From Rubritepida flocculans DSM 14296 (lineage in GTDB: Bacteria > Pseudomonadota > Alphaproteobacteria > Acetobacterales > Acetobacteraceae): DNA of 64,000 nt. The stretch spans positions 124,001-188,000 of the forward strand of contig NZ_AUDH01000004.1 in assembly GCF_000425365.1 (NCBI RefSeq), read 5' to 3'. Both the position numbers and the translations under genes were made by a program. Every line of letters starts with the position of its first letter. Within the stretch, counting starts at the first letter, position 1. This document shows, piece after piece, positions 12,698-19,650 of this stretch. A model generated the notes under the pieces. It had not been told where the DNA came from. It searched no databases and saw only the letters and a list, made by a program, of their open reading frames with translations.

Positions 12698-13485
12698 TGC
12701 GCTTCGAGGGCAGGGTGGCGGTGGTGACGGGCGCGGCCCATGGGCTCGGGCTCGACGCCGCGCGCGGCTTCGCGCGCGAGGGCGCGCGGGTGCTGATGGT
12801 GGACCGCGACCCCGCGGGCCATGAGGCGGCCGCCGCGCTGCGCGCCGAGGGCCATGACGTGCGCTTCCGCGCCGCCGACGTGACGCGCGCGGCCGATGTG
12901 GCGGCCTATGTGGAGGCGGCGCTGGAGGCTTGGGGCGCCATCCACTGCTTCTTCAACAACGCCGGCATCGAGGGCGAGGTGAAGCCCCTCGTCGAGCAGG
13001 AGGAGGCGGTGTTCGACGCTGTGCTGGCGGTGAACGTGAAGGGCGTCTTCCTCGGTCTGCGCCATGTGCTGCCGGTGATGCGCGCGCAGGGGCAGGGGGC
13101 AGTGGTGAACACGGCCTCCACGGCCGGGCTGGTGGGCTCGGCGGGGCTCTCGCCCTATGTCGCCTCCAAGCAAGCGGTGCTGGGGCTGACGAAATCCGTC
13201 GCGGGTGAGGTGGCGCGGGAGGGCGTGCGCGTCAACGCCATCTGCCCCGGCCCCACCGAGACGCGCATGATCCACTCGCTCGAGGAGCAGGCGGCCCGGC
13301 GCGGCGCGAACGACCCGGCCGAGCGCTACCGCGCGGCCATCCCGATGGGGCGCTACTGCCTGCCCTCGGAGATCACGGCGGCGGTGCTGTTCCTGTGCTC
13401 GGAGGCGGCCTCGGGCATCACGGGCGCGCATCTGCAGGTGGACGGCGGCCGGACGGCCTGCCCGATGGGGAGCGCGATGCGATGA
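12697..13485 (+). CDS. Short-chain dehydrogenase/reductase (SDR)
   Basis: 262-aa classical SDR oxidoreductase. The Rossmann dinucleotide motif is TGAAHGLG near the N-terminus and NNAGIEG follows at mid-length. The catalytic triad is in the NTASTAG Ser block and YVASK (Tyr-x-x-x-Lys). The C-terminus has the SGITGAHLQVDGG ending common to FabG-like SDRs. An Asp after the second beta strand (MVDRDPAG) favours NAD(H), an inference. The start chosen is the ATG at 12697 (TGATG overlap with the esterase stop, behind a G-rich Shine-Dalgarno); a GTG one codon earlier is possible. It ends 20 bp before the left boundary repeat of the integrative element. Confidence 0.93.
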   Translation: MRFEGRVAVVTGAAHGLGLDAARGFAREGARVLMVDRDPAGHEAAAALRAEGHDVRFRAADVTRAADVAAYVEAALEAWGAIHCFFNNAGIEGEVKPLVEQEEAVFDAVLAVNVKGVFLGLRHVLPVMRAQGQGAVVNTASTAGLVGSAGLSPYVASKQAVLGLTKSVAGEVAREGVRVNAICPGPTETRMIHSLEEQAARRGANDPAERYRAAIPMGRYCLPSEITAAVLFLCSEAASGITGAHLQVDGGRTACPMGSAMR

Positions 13486-13504
13486 GGCGGTGGTGCTGAA
13501 GGAA

Positions 13505-13550
13505 GTGGCGCGCCCGGGAAGATTCGAACTCCCAACCCTCAGATCCGTAG
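13505..13550. repeat. Left attachment-site repeat (attL core), 46 bp
   Basis: Identical over 46 bp to 20142-20187. It reproduces the tRNA-Arg 3' end from the CCA through the T arm, variable loop and 3' anticodon stem to the anticodon loop, including the anticodon. Beyond position 13550 the sequence diverges from the tRNA, so this copy cannot fold as a tRNA. Confidence 0.92.
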
Positions 13551-13571
13551 AATGCCCGCCGCCTTCGCCAT

Positions 13572-13701
13572 TGCGGACCCCGAGCCGCCAAAAACCGCCA
13601 AAAAGCTTGCTTTCCGAGAGGTGACCCTCTTACTCTCTCGCCAGTGAACGCCGTAAACTGCCATTGCGGACCCGCTTTCGGGGTCCGCACGGGGTCCGCA
13701 A
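13572..13701. promoter_or_regulatory. Left cluster of integrase arm-type sites (GGGGTCCGCA motif)
   Basis: Four copies of the decamer GGGGTCCGCA or its complement lie between attL and the integrase start. Inverted copies are at 13572-13581 and (one mismatch) 13665-13674; direct copies are at 13680-13689 and 13691-13700, 11 bp apart. The 24 bp at 13678-13701 are repeated exactly at 20065-20088 near the other end. The 13665-13689 part is a near-palindrome. The arrangement fits arm-binding sites for a lambda/P4-type integrase. Because the cluster ends 20 bp before the integrase ATG, it could also autoregulate int (inference). Confidence 0.7.
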
Positions 13702-13720
13702 AAGGGGAGTAAGAGGGTCT

Positions 13721-15052
13721 ATGCCGAGCCTGACTGATAGGACCGTTGCGGCCCTGTCAATCCCGGAGGGCAAGCGCGAAGCGTGGCTGTCTGACGCCGT
13801 GGTGAAAGGGCTTCGCCTGCGCGCCACCCCCGGCAGCAAGACATTCTTCGTGTGCTGGACCGACCGCGCGACCGGCGAGCGCCGCCGCGAAAAGCTCGGC
13901 GCGTGGGGCAGCATCACTATCGAGCAAGCCCGCGACGCCGCCCGCATCGTCATGGGCAGGATCGCCGCTGGCGCGGACCCGGCCGCCGAGCGCGCCGCAC
14001 GCGCTGCGGAAGCCGCCCGACGCAAGGCCGAGGCCGCCCGCGCCGCAAGCGAAGCCGCCTTCACGCTCGACGCGCTACTGACCGACTGGCAAGCCCTGCA
14101 TCTGTGCAACCGCCGCCCGCGCTACGCCGCCGAGGCAACCCGCGCGATGCGCGCAGCGTTCAAGGCGCATCTGGCCACGCCCGCGGCGGCGCTGGACCAT
14201 GCCGCCGTCCTTCGCGTTGTGGACGGCTTCACGAAGGCCGGTAAGCCCACCACGGCCGGACTCATCTTGCGCTACGGCTCGGCCTGCTACGGCTGGGCCG
14301 TGAAGCGGCGGCGGCTCGCCCACAATCCCTTCGCGGGGCTGCCCAAGCCCGACCACAAGGCCGAGCGCGACCGCGTTCTGACGGATGCCGAGATCGGCGA
14401 AGTCTGGCGCGCGGCGGGCACGCTGCCCGCGCCCTACGGCCCCGCCGTCAAGCTGCTGCTGCTGACGCTCGCCCGCCGCGACGAAGTGAACGGCATGACC
14501 TGGGGCGAGATCGCGCCCGACCTCTCCGCGTGGACGCAGCCGCCACGCCGCACGAAGAACGGCGAAGCGCACGTGGTGCACCTTGCCGCGCCCGCGCGCG
14601 CGCTGCTGCGCGATCGGCTCGGCATCGCGCCCGACGCGCCATTGCCCGCGCTGCCCCCCTCGGACGCGCTTGTGTTCGGGGTGCTGCACGGCGGCGCGCT
14701 GCGCCCGATCGGCGGGCACAACTGGGTCAAGCGCGAGCTCGACAAAGCGATTGCGAAGGAGCGCGCGACGCGCGGTGCCGAACCAATGCAGCCATGGGTG
14801 CTGCACGACTTCCGCCGGACGGGCGTGACGTGGCTTGCCGGCGCGGGCTTCCCGCCGCACGTCGCGGACAGGCTGCTGAACCACACGCAAGGCGCGATCA
14901 ATGGCGTGGCGCGCATCTACCAGCGCAACCAGTTTCTGCCCGAGCGCGCCGCCGCGCTGGACGCATGGGCAGCGCACGTGCTGGCGATGGGCGAAGGCGC
15001 GCCCATGCCTGCGGTGGTGGTGCCGCTGGAACGCCGGAGGGCGCGCACGTGA
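13721..15052 (+). CDS. Site-specific tyrosine recombinase (P4-type integrase)
   Basis: 443-aa integrase that should catalyse recombination between the element's att site and the tRNA-Arg gene. N-terminal arm-binding domain of the DUF4102 type (LRLRATPGSKTFF, LGAWGSITIEQAR), an Ala/Arg-rich linker, then core-binding and catalytic domains. Active-site residues by position: Arg252 (ARRDEVNGMTW), His362 and Arg365 (LHDFRRTG), His388 (LLNHTQG) and the nucleophile Tyr400 (ARIYQRN), so the pentad looks complete. Start: ATG at 13721 with AGAGGG about 6 nt upstream; a longer in-frame start at 13664 would run through the arm-site repeats and is less likely. The stop overlaps the next gene by 4 nt. Confidence 0.95.
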   Translation: MPSLTDRTVAALSIPEGKREAWLSDAVVKGLRLRATPGSKTFFVCWTDRATGERRREKLGAWGSITIEQARDAARIVMGRIAAGADPAAERAARAAEAARRKAEAARAASEAAFTLDALLTDWQALHLCNRRPRYAAEATRAMRAAFKAHLATPAAALDHAAVLRVVDGFTKAGKPTTAGLILRYGSACYGWAVKRRRLAHNPFAGLPKPDHKAERDRVLTDAEIGEVWRAAGTLPAPYGPAVKLLLLTLARRDEVNGMTWGEIAPDLSAWTQPPRRTKNGEAHVVHLAAPARALLRDRLGIAPDAPLPALPPSDALVFGVLHGGALRPIGGHNWVKRELDKAIAKERATRGAEPMQPWVLHDFRRTGVTWLAGAGFPPHVADRLLNHTQGAINGVARIYQRNQFLPERAAALDAWAAHVLAMGEGAPMPAVVVPLERRRART

Positions 15053-15519
15053 GCCGCCCTTCGTCGCGGCTCCGCTTCGCCGATCTGCGCTCGAACGACC
15101 TGCCCGAACTGCTGCGCGACTTGCAGCGCGCCGAGACGCCGGAGGACTGGCGCGAAGTGCTGGCGCGCGCCGTGGACGAGCTCGCCTACTGCCATTTTGC
15201 GCGCCCGCGTGACTGCGACCCGCCCGAGCGGCACCGCGAATGGACGCTGGCGCGCATCAAGCTGGCCGAGGTGATCCGCGCGGGCTTCGCGCCGCCGCCG
15301 CGCCGGGCGCGGGAGGTGTTCCGCGCCGAGCGCGACGCGCGCGACATAGCGGTGTTCGGCAAGTGCCGCACGCAAGCGGAGGCCGTGGATTTCCTGATGT
15401 TCGCGCGCGGGATCACGAGGGAGGCCGCGCGCAGCCGCGTGCGCCGCGCGATGAAGGCCGGACTCGTGCTTGAGGCCGCGCCCCGCTTTGGGCGAAAGCC
15501 ACCCACTAAAGACCGTTAG
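15049..15519 (+). CDS. Unrecognised element protein, Arg-rich
   Basis: 156-aa protein that I do not recognise. It starts at a GTG whose last two bases are the first two of the integrase TGA stop (GTGA overlap), with GGAGG about 10 nt upstream, so it is probably translated with the integrase. The protein is highly charged. The middle (RREVFRAERDARDIAVFGKC) and the C-terminal part (FARGITREAARSRVRRAMKA) look like amphipathic helices, possibly a helix-turn-helix ending in a basic tail. No signal peptide or membrane segment. A DNA-binding or regulatory role is plausible from position and charge only. Confidence 0.7.
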   Translation: MSRPSSRLRFADLRSNDLPELLRDLQRAETPEDWREVLARAVDELAYCHFARPRDCDPPERHREWTLARIKLAEVIRAGFAPPPRRAREVFRAERDARDIAVFGKCRTQAEAVDFLMFARGITREAARSRVRRAMKAGLVLEAAPRFGRKPPTKDR

Positions 15520-15593
15520 CGCGCGCGCGCAGCGTGTGACTAATGGCTAGCCCCGGCGGCGCACGGCGCGCCGCGCTTTGAAGGGGCACCGTC

Positions 15594-15809
15594 ATGAGGC
15601 TTTTGACCGAACATGAAGCCGCCGAGCTGCTGCGGGTCGCGCCGCGCAGTTTGCAGCGGTGGCGCGCGACAGGGGACGGCCCGCGCTTCGTGCGGCTGGG
15701 GCTGCGCCGGGTGGCCTATGCAGAGGCCGACCTTCTCGCGTGGGCTGCCGCGCGCAGCTTCGCGCATCGCGCGGATGAAGTCGCCCGCAAGCGCGCCGCC
15801 GCAAAGTGA
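15594..15809 (+). CDS. AlpA/Xis-like helix-turn-helix protein (putative excisionase)
   Basis: 71-aa protein with a MerR/AlpA-type winged helix: LLTEHEAAELLRVAPRSLQR forms the helix-turn-helix and RATGDGPRFVRLGLRRVAYA forms the wing. This is the HTH_17 pattern of phage and element excisionases and of AlpA activators of integrase genes. It follows the integrase and the 15049 gene on the same strand after a 74-bp gap that holds GGGGC ahead of the ATG. By analogy it would bind near the att sites or the GGGGTCCGCA repeats and set the direction of recombination. The DNA target is not shown by the sequence. Confidence 0.82.
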   Translation: MRLLTEHEAAELLRVAPRSLQRWRATGDGPRFVRLGLRRVAYAEADLLAWAAARSFAHRADEVARKRAAAK

Positions 15810-15811
15810 AA

Positions 15812-15840
15812 CGCCGTCCGCGAGGCAAGCGCGGACGGCG
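15812..15840. terminator. Perfect 11-bp inverted repeat after the Xis-like gene
   Basis: CGCCGTCCGCG (15812-15822) and its exact complement (15830-15840) flank a 7-nt loop, 2 nt after the Xis-like stop codon. No T-run follows on the plus strand, so it is not a textbook intrinsic terminator. It could stabilise the upstream mRNA 3' end, terminate weakly, or be a protein-binding palindrome. Confidence 0.5.
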
Positions 15841-15927
15841 AGGCACACGAAGGATCAACGGAGCAGATCCATCGTGCCACGACGGGCGCGAAAAATCCAC
15901 CGCGGGCGACGGCTTGGAGCCGCCCCC

Positions 15928-16899
15928 ATGCAGCAGAAAGAGCCTCTACCCGAGCTGGCCCAGCGCCTCGCCGAGCGCGCGCCCGAGCTGGCGCTTGCGC
16001 TGCTCGGCGACCCCAATCAACGCGGCCGCACCGAGTGGCGCTGGGGGCGCCGCGGCTCTCTGGCCTTGGTGATCGCAGGCCCGAAGCGCGGGCGCTGGCA
16101 CGATCATGAGGCCGGCCAGGGCGGCGACATGCTGGCGTTCATCGTGCGGCAGCGCGGCGGCACGCTGGCCGATGCGGCCCGCTGGGCGCGCGCCTGGCTG
16201 GGCGAGGCCGCGACCCGCCCGGAGCCGCAGCCGCGCAAGCCGCCGCCGGCACCGGAGCCGGTGCCGCGCGACACGGCGCGCCTCGCGCTGGAAATCTGGC
16301 ACGGCGCGCGAGAGAGCATCGCGGGCACGCCCGCCGAGAAATACTTGCTCGGGCGCGGCCTGGACCCGGCGCGGCTGCCGCCGCACGCCGGGCTTGCGGG
16401 CTGGCCGCCCGCCCTTCGCTGGCACGCGGGGCGCGAGGGGCTGGTGATCGGCGTCAATGGCGCGGCAGACGGCCTGATCCGCGCCGTGCAAATCGTGCTG
16501 CTGCGCCGGGATGGCGCGCCCGTGCTGCGAGATGGGCGCAAGATGAGGCTGACCCTCGGCTCGCTGCGCGGCAACGCCGTGCGCTTCGCGTGGCAGTGCG
16601 ACCCGCGCGGCCGATGGGCGCTGGCGGAAGGCGTGGAAACCGCGTTCGCCGCCTCGATGCTGCTGCAATGCCCGGTCTGGGCGAGCCTGGGGGCGAGCAA
16701 CCTCCCGTGCGTCAAACCGCCGCCCTGGGCGCGCGAGTGCGCCATCGTCGCAGACCATGATGCGGCCGGCCTTCGCGCCGCCGAGCTGGCAGCCGCGCGC
16801 ATCGCGGAAGGGGGGCTGCCGGTGACCATCATCCGCCCGAGCGCGCCGGGCGCGGATGCGGCGGACCTGGTTGCGGAGGGGGGCCGTCATGTCGCTTGA
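15928..16899 (+). CDS. Toprim-domain primase (phage/plasmid replication type)
   Basis: 323-aa protein resembling the small primase-like Toprim proteins of mobile elements. The N-terminal half holds a CHC2-like region without the zinc cysteines (KRGRWHDHEAGQGGDMLAFI). The middle has GTPAEKYLLGRGLD, typical of the DUF7146 segment preceding Toprim. The C-terminal Toprim core has WALAEGVETAFAAS (acidic Glu) and IVADHDAAG (Asp-x-Asp). Start: ATG at 15928 behind TTGGAG; the frame is open upstream but without support. The stop lies inside the next gene (11-nt overlap), so primase and ATPase are likely coupled. The expected role is making primers for replication of the excised element. Confidence 0.85.
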   Translation: MQQKEPLPELAQRLAERAPELALALLGDPNQRGRTEWRWGRRGSLALVIAGPKRGRWHDHEAGQGGDMLAFIVRQRGGTLADAARWARAWLGEAATRPEPQPRKPPPAPEPVPRDTARLALEIWHGARESIAGTPAEKYLLGRGLDPARLPPHAGLAGWPPALRWHAGREGLVIGVNGAADGLIRAVQIVLLRRDGAPVLRDGRKMRLTLGSLRGNAVRFAWQCDPRGRWALAEGVETAFAASMLLQCPVWASLGASNLPCVKPPPWARECAIVADHDAAGLRAAELAAARIAEGGLPVTIIRPSAPGADAADLVAEGGRHVA

Positions 16900-18037
16900 A
16901 CTGCCCCCGGGGCTTGGGGTGCACGTGCCGGCCGCCACCACGCCTGCCGCCGCTGCCGCTGCTGCGCCGACGGGTGCGGCGCGCCGCCTGCGGTGCTGGT
17001 CGCTCGCCGCCTGCGCCGCCGCGCCGCCGCGCGGATACATCATCAAGGGGCTGATCGCGCCCGCCGACCTCGGCATCCTGTTCGGCGTGCCCGGATCAGG
17101 CAAAAGCGTGCTGGCACCCTTCCTGGCACACGCGGTTGCGACGGGCCGGAGCATCTTCGGGCGCCGGGTGCGCCGCGCGCCGGTGCTCTTTGCGGCAGCC
17201 GAAGATGGCGCGGGAATGCTGCGCCGCGCCGCCGCGCTGCGGCAGGCGCACGGCGACACCCCGGACTTTCACGTGGTCGCCGATCCCATTGACCTGCAAG
17301 GCGACGGGGTGCACGAGCCGCCCGACTTGCTGGCGCTGCTGGACGCGGCCGAGCGGACGCGCGCCGAACTGATTGTGCTGGACACGCTGGCGCGCGCCTT
17401 CCCGGCCCTGGATGAGAACGACGCCCGCGCCATGGGCCGCGCGGTGCGCCTGCTGCGGCGGCTGTGCGAGGGCGGGCGGGCGCTGCTGGTGGTCCACCAC
17501 GGCGCCAAGGCCGGAAGCAGCAACGGCACGGGCGGCGCGACGCCGCGCGGACACGGCATCCTGAACGGCGACGCGGACGTGACGATGCGCGTTGAGGTTC
17601 CGGAGGACCGCGAAGCGCCGCGCACGGTTCATCTCGGGAAGAACCGCAACGGCACCACGCTGGAGCCGCTGGCGTTCACGATCCGCGCCGAGGCGCTCGG
17701 GGTCGATGAGGACGGCGACCCGATTACCGCGCCGGTTGCCGAGGAGGCCGAAGGCGACGCCCCGCGCCGGGCGCGCCTGTCGCCGCGCGAGCGAACGGCA
17801 CTCGCCTTCCTCCATGACGCCATCGCGGACGCCGGCGAGCCCCTGCCCGCCGCGTGGCGGATGCCCGCCGGGCTGCGCGGAGTGCCCCTGACGCGCTGGG
17901 GCGCCGAGTGCGAGCGGCGCGGGCTGACCCTCTCGGACAACCCGAAAAGCCGTCGCGACATCTTCAACCGCGTGGCCGCGACGCTGCGCGACAAGGGGCT
18001 TGTCGCAACCCGCGACGGCTGGGCTTGGCCGACATGA
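16889..18037 (+). CDS. RepA-like hexameric AAA/RecA-fold ATPase (replicative helicase type)
   Basis: 382-aa ATPase of the RepA/AAA_25 family found in plasmid and phage replication modules. Walker A is GVPGSGKS at residues 66-73 and Walker B is within LIVLDTLARAFPALDEND. LLVVHHGAKAG supplies the sensor His block, then SNGTGGATPRGHG resembles the arginine-finger/coupling region. The C-terminal ~100 residues (LSPRERTALAFLHDAI to the end) look like a winged-helix DNA-binding tail. Start: ATG at 16889 after GGAGGGGGG, inside the primase gene. A phased repeat array starts 5 nt after the stop, consistent with a rep-origin pair. It could unwind or load at that origin (inference). Confidence 0.87.
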   Translation: MSLELPPGLGVHVPAATTPAAAAAAAPTGAARRLRCWSLAACAAAPPRGYIIKGLIAPADLGILFGVPGSGKSVLAPFLAHAVATGRSIFGRRVRRAPVLFAAAEDGAGMLRRAAALRQAHGDTPDFHVVADPIDLQGDGVHEPPDLLALLDAAERTRAELIVLDTLARAFPALDENDARAMGRAVRLLRRLCEGGRALLVVHHGAKAGSSNGTGGATPRGHGILNGDADVTMRVEVPEDREAPRTVHLGKNRNGTTLEPLAFTIRAEALGVDEDGDPITAPVAEEAEGDAPRRARLSPRERTALAFLHDAIADAGEPLPAAWRMPAGLRGVPLTRWGAECERRGLTLSDNPKSRRDIFNRVAATLRDKGLVATRDGWAWPT

Positions 18038-18041
18038 CGCC

Positions 18042-18167
18042 GCGACAGCCTGCGACAGCCCGCGACAGGCGCGCGACAAGGCGCGACAACGCAGCGACAA
18101 CCTTCGCAAGGGCACCCCGCGACGCGCGCGACGAGCGACAACCCCCTTTAGGGGTGTCGCTTGTCGC
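18042..18167. repeat. Helically phased GCGACA array plus hairpin: candidate origin/iterons
   Basis: GCGACA occurs six times in direct orientation at 18042, 18052, 18062, 18073, 18083 and 18094, with a period of 10-11 bp, one DNA turn. A further copy at 18135 faces two inverted copies (TGTCGC at 18155 and 18162). Positions 18134-18161 form a hairpin with a 5-nt CTTTA loop and one bulge. An inverted pair (17988-17994 and 18000-18006) also lies within the end of the upstream ATPase gene. The phasing and position right after a RepA-like gene match plasmid iterons, although this motif is shorter than typical 18-22 bp iterons. No protein-coding gene is convincing between 18038 and 18304. Confidence 0.65.
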
Positions 18168-18304
18168 CGCCGAGCCCCGGCCGGAAAAATCCGTCGCAGC
18201 GAGGCCGAGTGCCTGTCGCGGGCTGCCCCCTTCCTTCACGTGCTGCCCGGCCTGCCGCGCCCGGGCGCGCGCCATGCAACCCCGCGCGGCCGGAGTGCCC
18301 CCGC

Positions 18305-18901
18305 ATGTTCTTCACCCGCCCGACCCCCCAGCCCACGCCGCCGCCCGCGCCCGCCGATGATCCGGACGGGCTGCGCGCCGAGCTGGCCGCGCTTGAGGCC
18401 GAAGCGCCCGGGCTGCTGCGCCGCATCAGCGAGAGCAACATGACGATTGGCGCCGAAGCCGACGGCCGCGAGGCCGGCGAGCGCCTGGCCCATGTGCGCC
18501 GCCGCATCACGGAGTTGCGCGACCGCATCCGCGATGCGGAAGCCGTGGGCCGGCTGGCCGAGATCGCGCACATGCGGCGGGAGTGCGCGGACCTGCTGAT
18601 GCGGTGGACGCGCTTCATCGGAGAGGGCTACCCGTGCGCCGCCGAGACCATCGCCGCCGGGCTCGCGGTCGCGCGGCGCGTGGACGAACTGCGCCACGAG
18701 ATCGCCACGCGGCTGCAAGCGTTGCCGCCCGAGCTGCGCGCGCGCGAGCTGCCGGTGCCGCCGCCCGCCGTGCTGCCCGAGCCCGCGCCGGGCGCGCCGA
18801 ACGTGCTTGAGGGGCAGGGCGGCCTCGCCGCGCTTGTGCGGCTGCCGCACCCGACAGGGCAGGCCTGGCTCGATTACTGGCCGCCCGGGGGCGACCGATG
18901 A
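18305..18901 (+). CDS. Coiled-coil protein of unknown function
   Basis: 198-aa protein I do not recognise. A Pro-rich N-terminus (about 20 residues) precedes a long helical, heptad-like region (LRAELAALEAEAPGLLRRIS, then HVRRRITELRDRIRDAEAVG) that should form a coiled coil. A Pro-rich stretch (LPVPPPAVLPEPAPGAPN) follows near the C-terminus. No membrane segment or enzyme motif. Start: ATG at 18305 behind GGAG; its stop overlaps the M41-like gene by 4 nt (ATGA), so the two are likely made together and may act together. A structural or scaffold role is possible but unsupported. Confidence 0.7.
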   Translation: MFFTRPTPQPTPPPAPADDPDGLRAELAALEAEAPGLLRRISESNMTIGAEADGREAGERLAHVRRRITELRDRIRDAEAVGRLAEIAHMRRECADLLMRWTRFIGEGYPCAAETIAAGLAVARRVDELRHEIATRLQALPPELRARELPVPPPAVLPEPAPGAPNVLEGQGGLAALVRLPHPTGQAWLDYWPPGGDR

Positions 18902-19650
18902 GCCCCCGTGAGATGCGCCGCTGGCGGCTGCGCGGGGCGCTGCATGAGACCGGGCACGCGCTGTTCATGGTGCTCGGCTTCGTGCCCGTGCGGCGGCTCA
19001 TCATGGGCGCGCGCAGCGGCCGCGCCGAGCGCGACACGGCGGAGATCGCGCGCCGCCGCGCTGCGCCGCCCCCCGATTGGGGGCAGGCCGCGCCCCCGCC
19101 GGAGCCATGCCAGCAAACAGCACGGCTTGTGGCCTTGGAGCGGCTGGCGATCAGCGCGGCGGGCGCGGAGGCCGAAGCATGGCGGGCGAGACTGCGGCCG
19201 GCGTTTTACGGCCGGCGCGTGGCGGCGATGGGGGCGTCGAACTTTTCCGTAACGGACGCGCGCACCGCCATCGCCGCTTCCGCGCGGCTGCGGGAACTTG
19301 GCGTGGATGCCGAGGCACCCAGGCTACGCGACGCGCTGGACCAGCACTTCCAGCGTGCCTTTGACCGCCACCGCTTCACCATCGCGCGGACGGCGCGCCG
19401 GCTCTACCGCAAGGGGCGCCTCGAGGGCGAGGAGCTTGCCGAGCTGCTGCGGCCGATCGAGCGCGACACCTGCTGGCGGCTTGAGGTGATGGCCGACCTT
19501 GCCCGCGCGCTGGCCGACCCGCTTGCCGCTTGGCCGCCGCATCCGTCGCGGCTGGCGCTGGCCGGGCCGCCCGAGGGGCCGGCCGCGAGCCGGGCCGGGT
19601 CCTTTAGTGGCGACGCATATACGGGCGGCGGAAGCGCAGCAGCAGGCTAG
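18898..19650 (+). CDS. Stand-alone M41 (FtsH peptidase)-like protein
   Basis: 250-aa protein with a zinc-protease motif HETGH (residues 16-20, HExxH) at the start of a segment that follows FtsH peptidase-domain order: HETGHALFMVLGF, PVRRLIMGARSGR, LERLAISAAGAEAEAW (like the alpha-helical GGRAAEE block), then GASN (112-115), where FtsH has GASND with its third zinc ligand. Here the Asp is displaced, with Asp120 the nearest candidate. The C-terminal RLYRKGRLEGEELAELL resembles the M41 tail. There is no AAA ATPase domain and no clear transmembrane helix, so it is not a membrane FtsH. ATP-independent proteolysis, an FtsH decoy or loss of activity are all possible. The gene overlaps the preceding coiled-coil gene by 4 nt. 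Confidence 0.72.
   Translation: MSPREMRRWRLRGALHETGHALFMVLGFVPVRRLIMGARSGRAERDTAEIARRRAAPPPDWGQAAPPPEPCQQTARLVALERLAISAAGAEAEAWRARLRPAFYGRRVAAMGASNFSVTDARTAIAASARLRELGVDAEAPRLRDALDQHFQRAFDRHRFTIARTARRLYRKGRLEGEELAELLRPIERDTCWRLEVMADLARALADPLAAWPPHPSRLALAGPPEGPAASRAGSFSGDAYTGGGSAAAG

Noticed and set aside
13505-13550. A second tRNA-Arg gene at the left end
   Set aside because: Only the 3' half is present; D arm and 5' acceptor strand are absent, so it is an att repeat.
18042-18099. CRISPR array
   Set aside because: Repeat units are 6 bp with 4-5 bp between them, far too short for CRISPR repeats and spacers, and no cas gene is present anywhere in the window.
17854-18360. A 168-codon plus-strand frame through the GCGACA array
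   Set aside because: It overlaps the RepA-like gene, has no Shine-Dalgarno, and its product is Arg-rich low-complexity; the phased repeat is better explained as a DNA signal.
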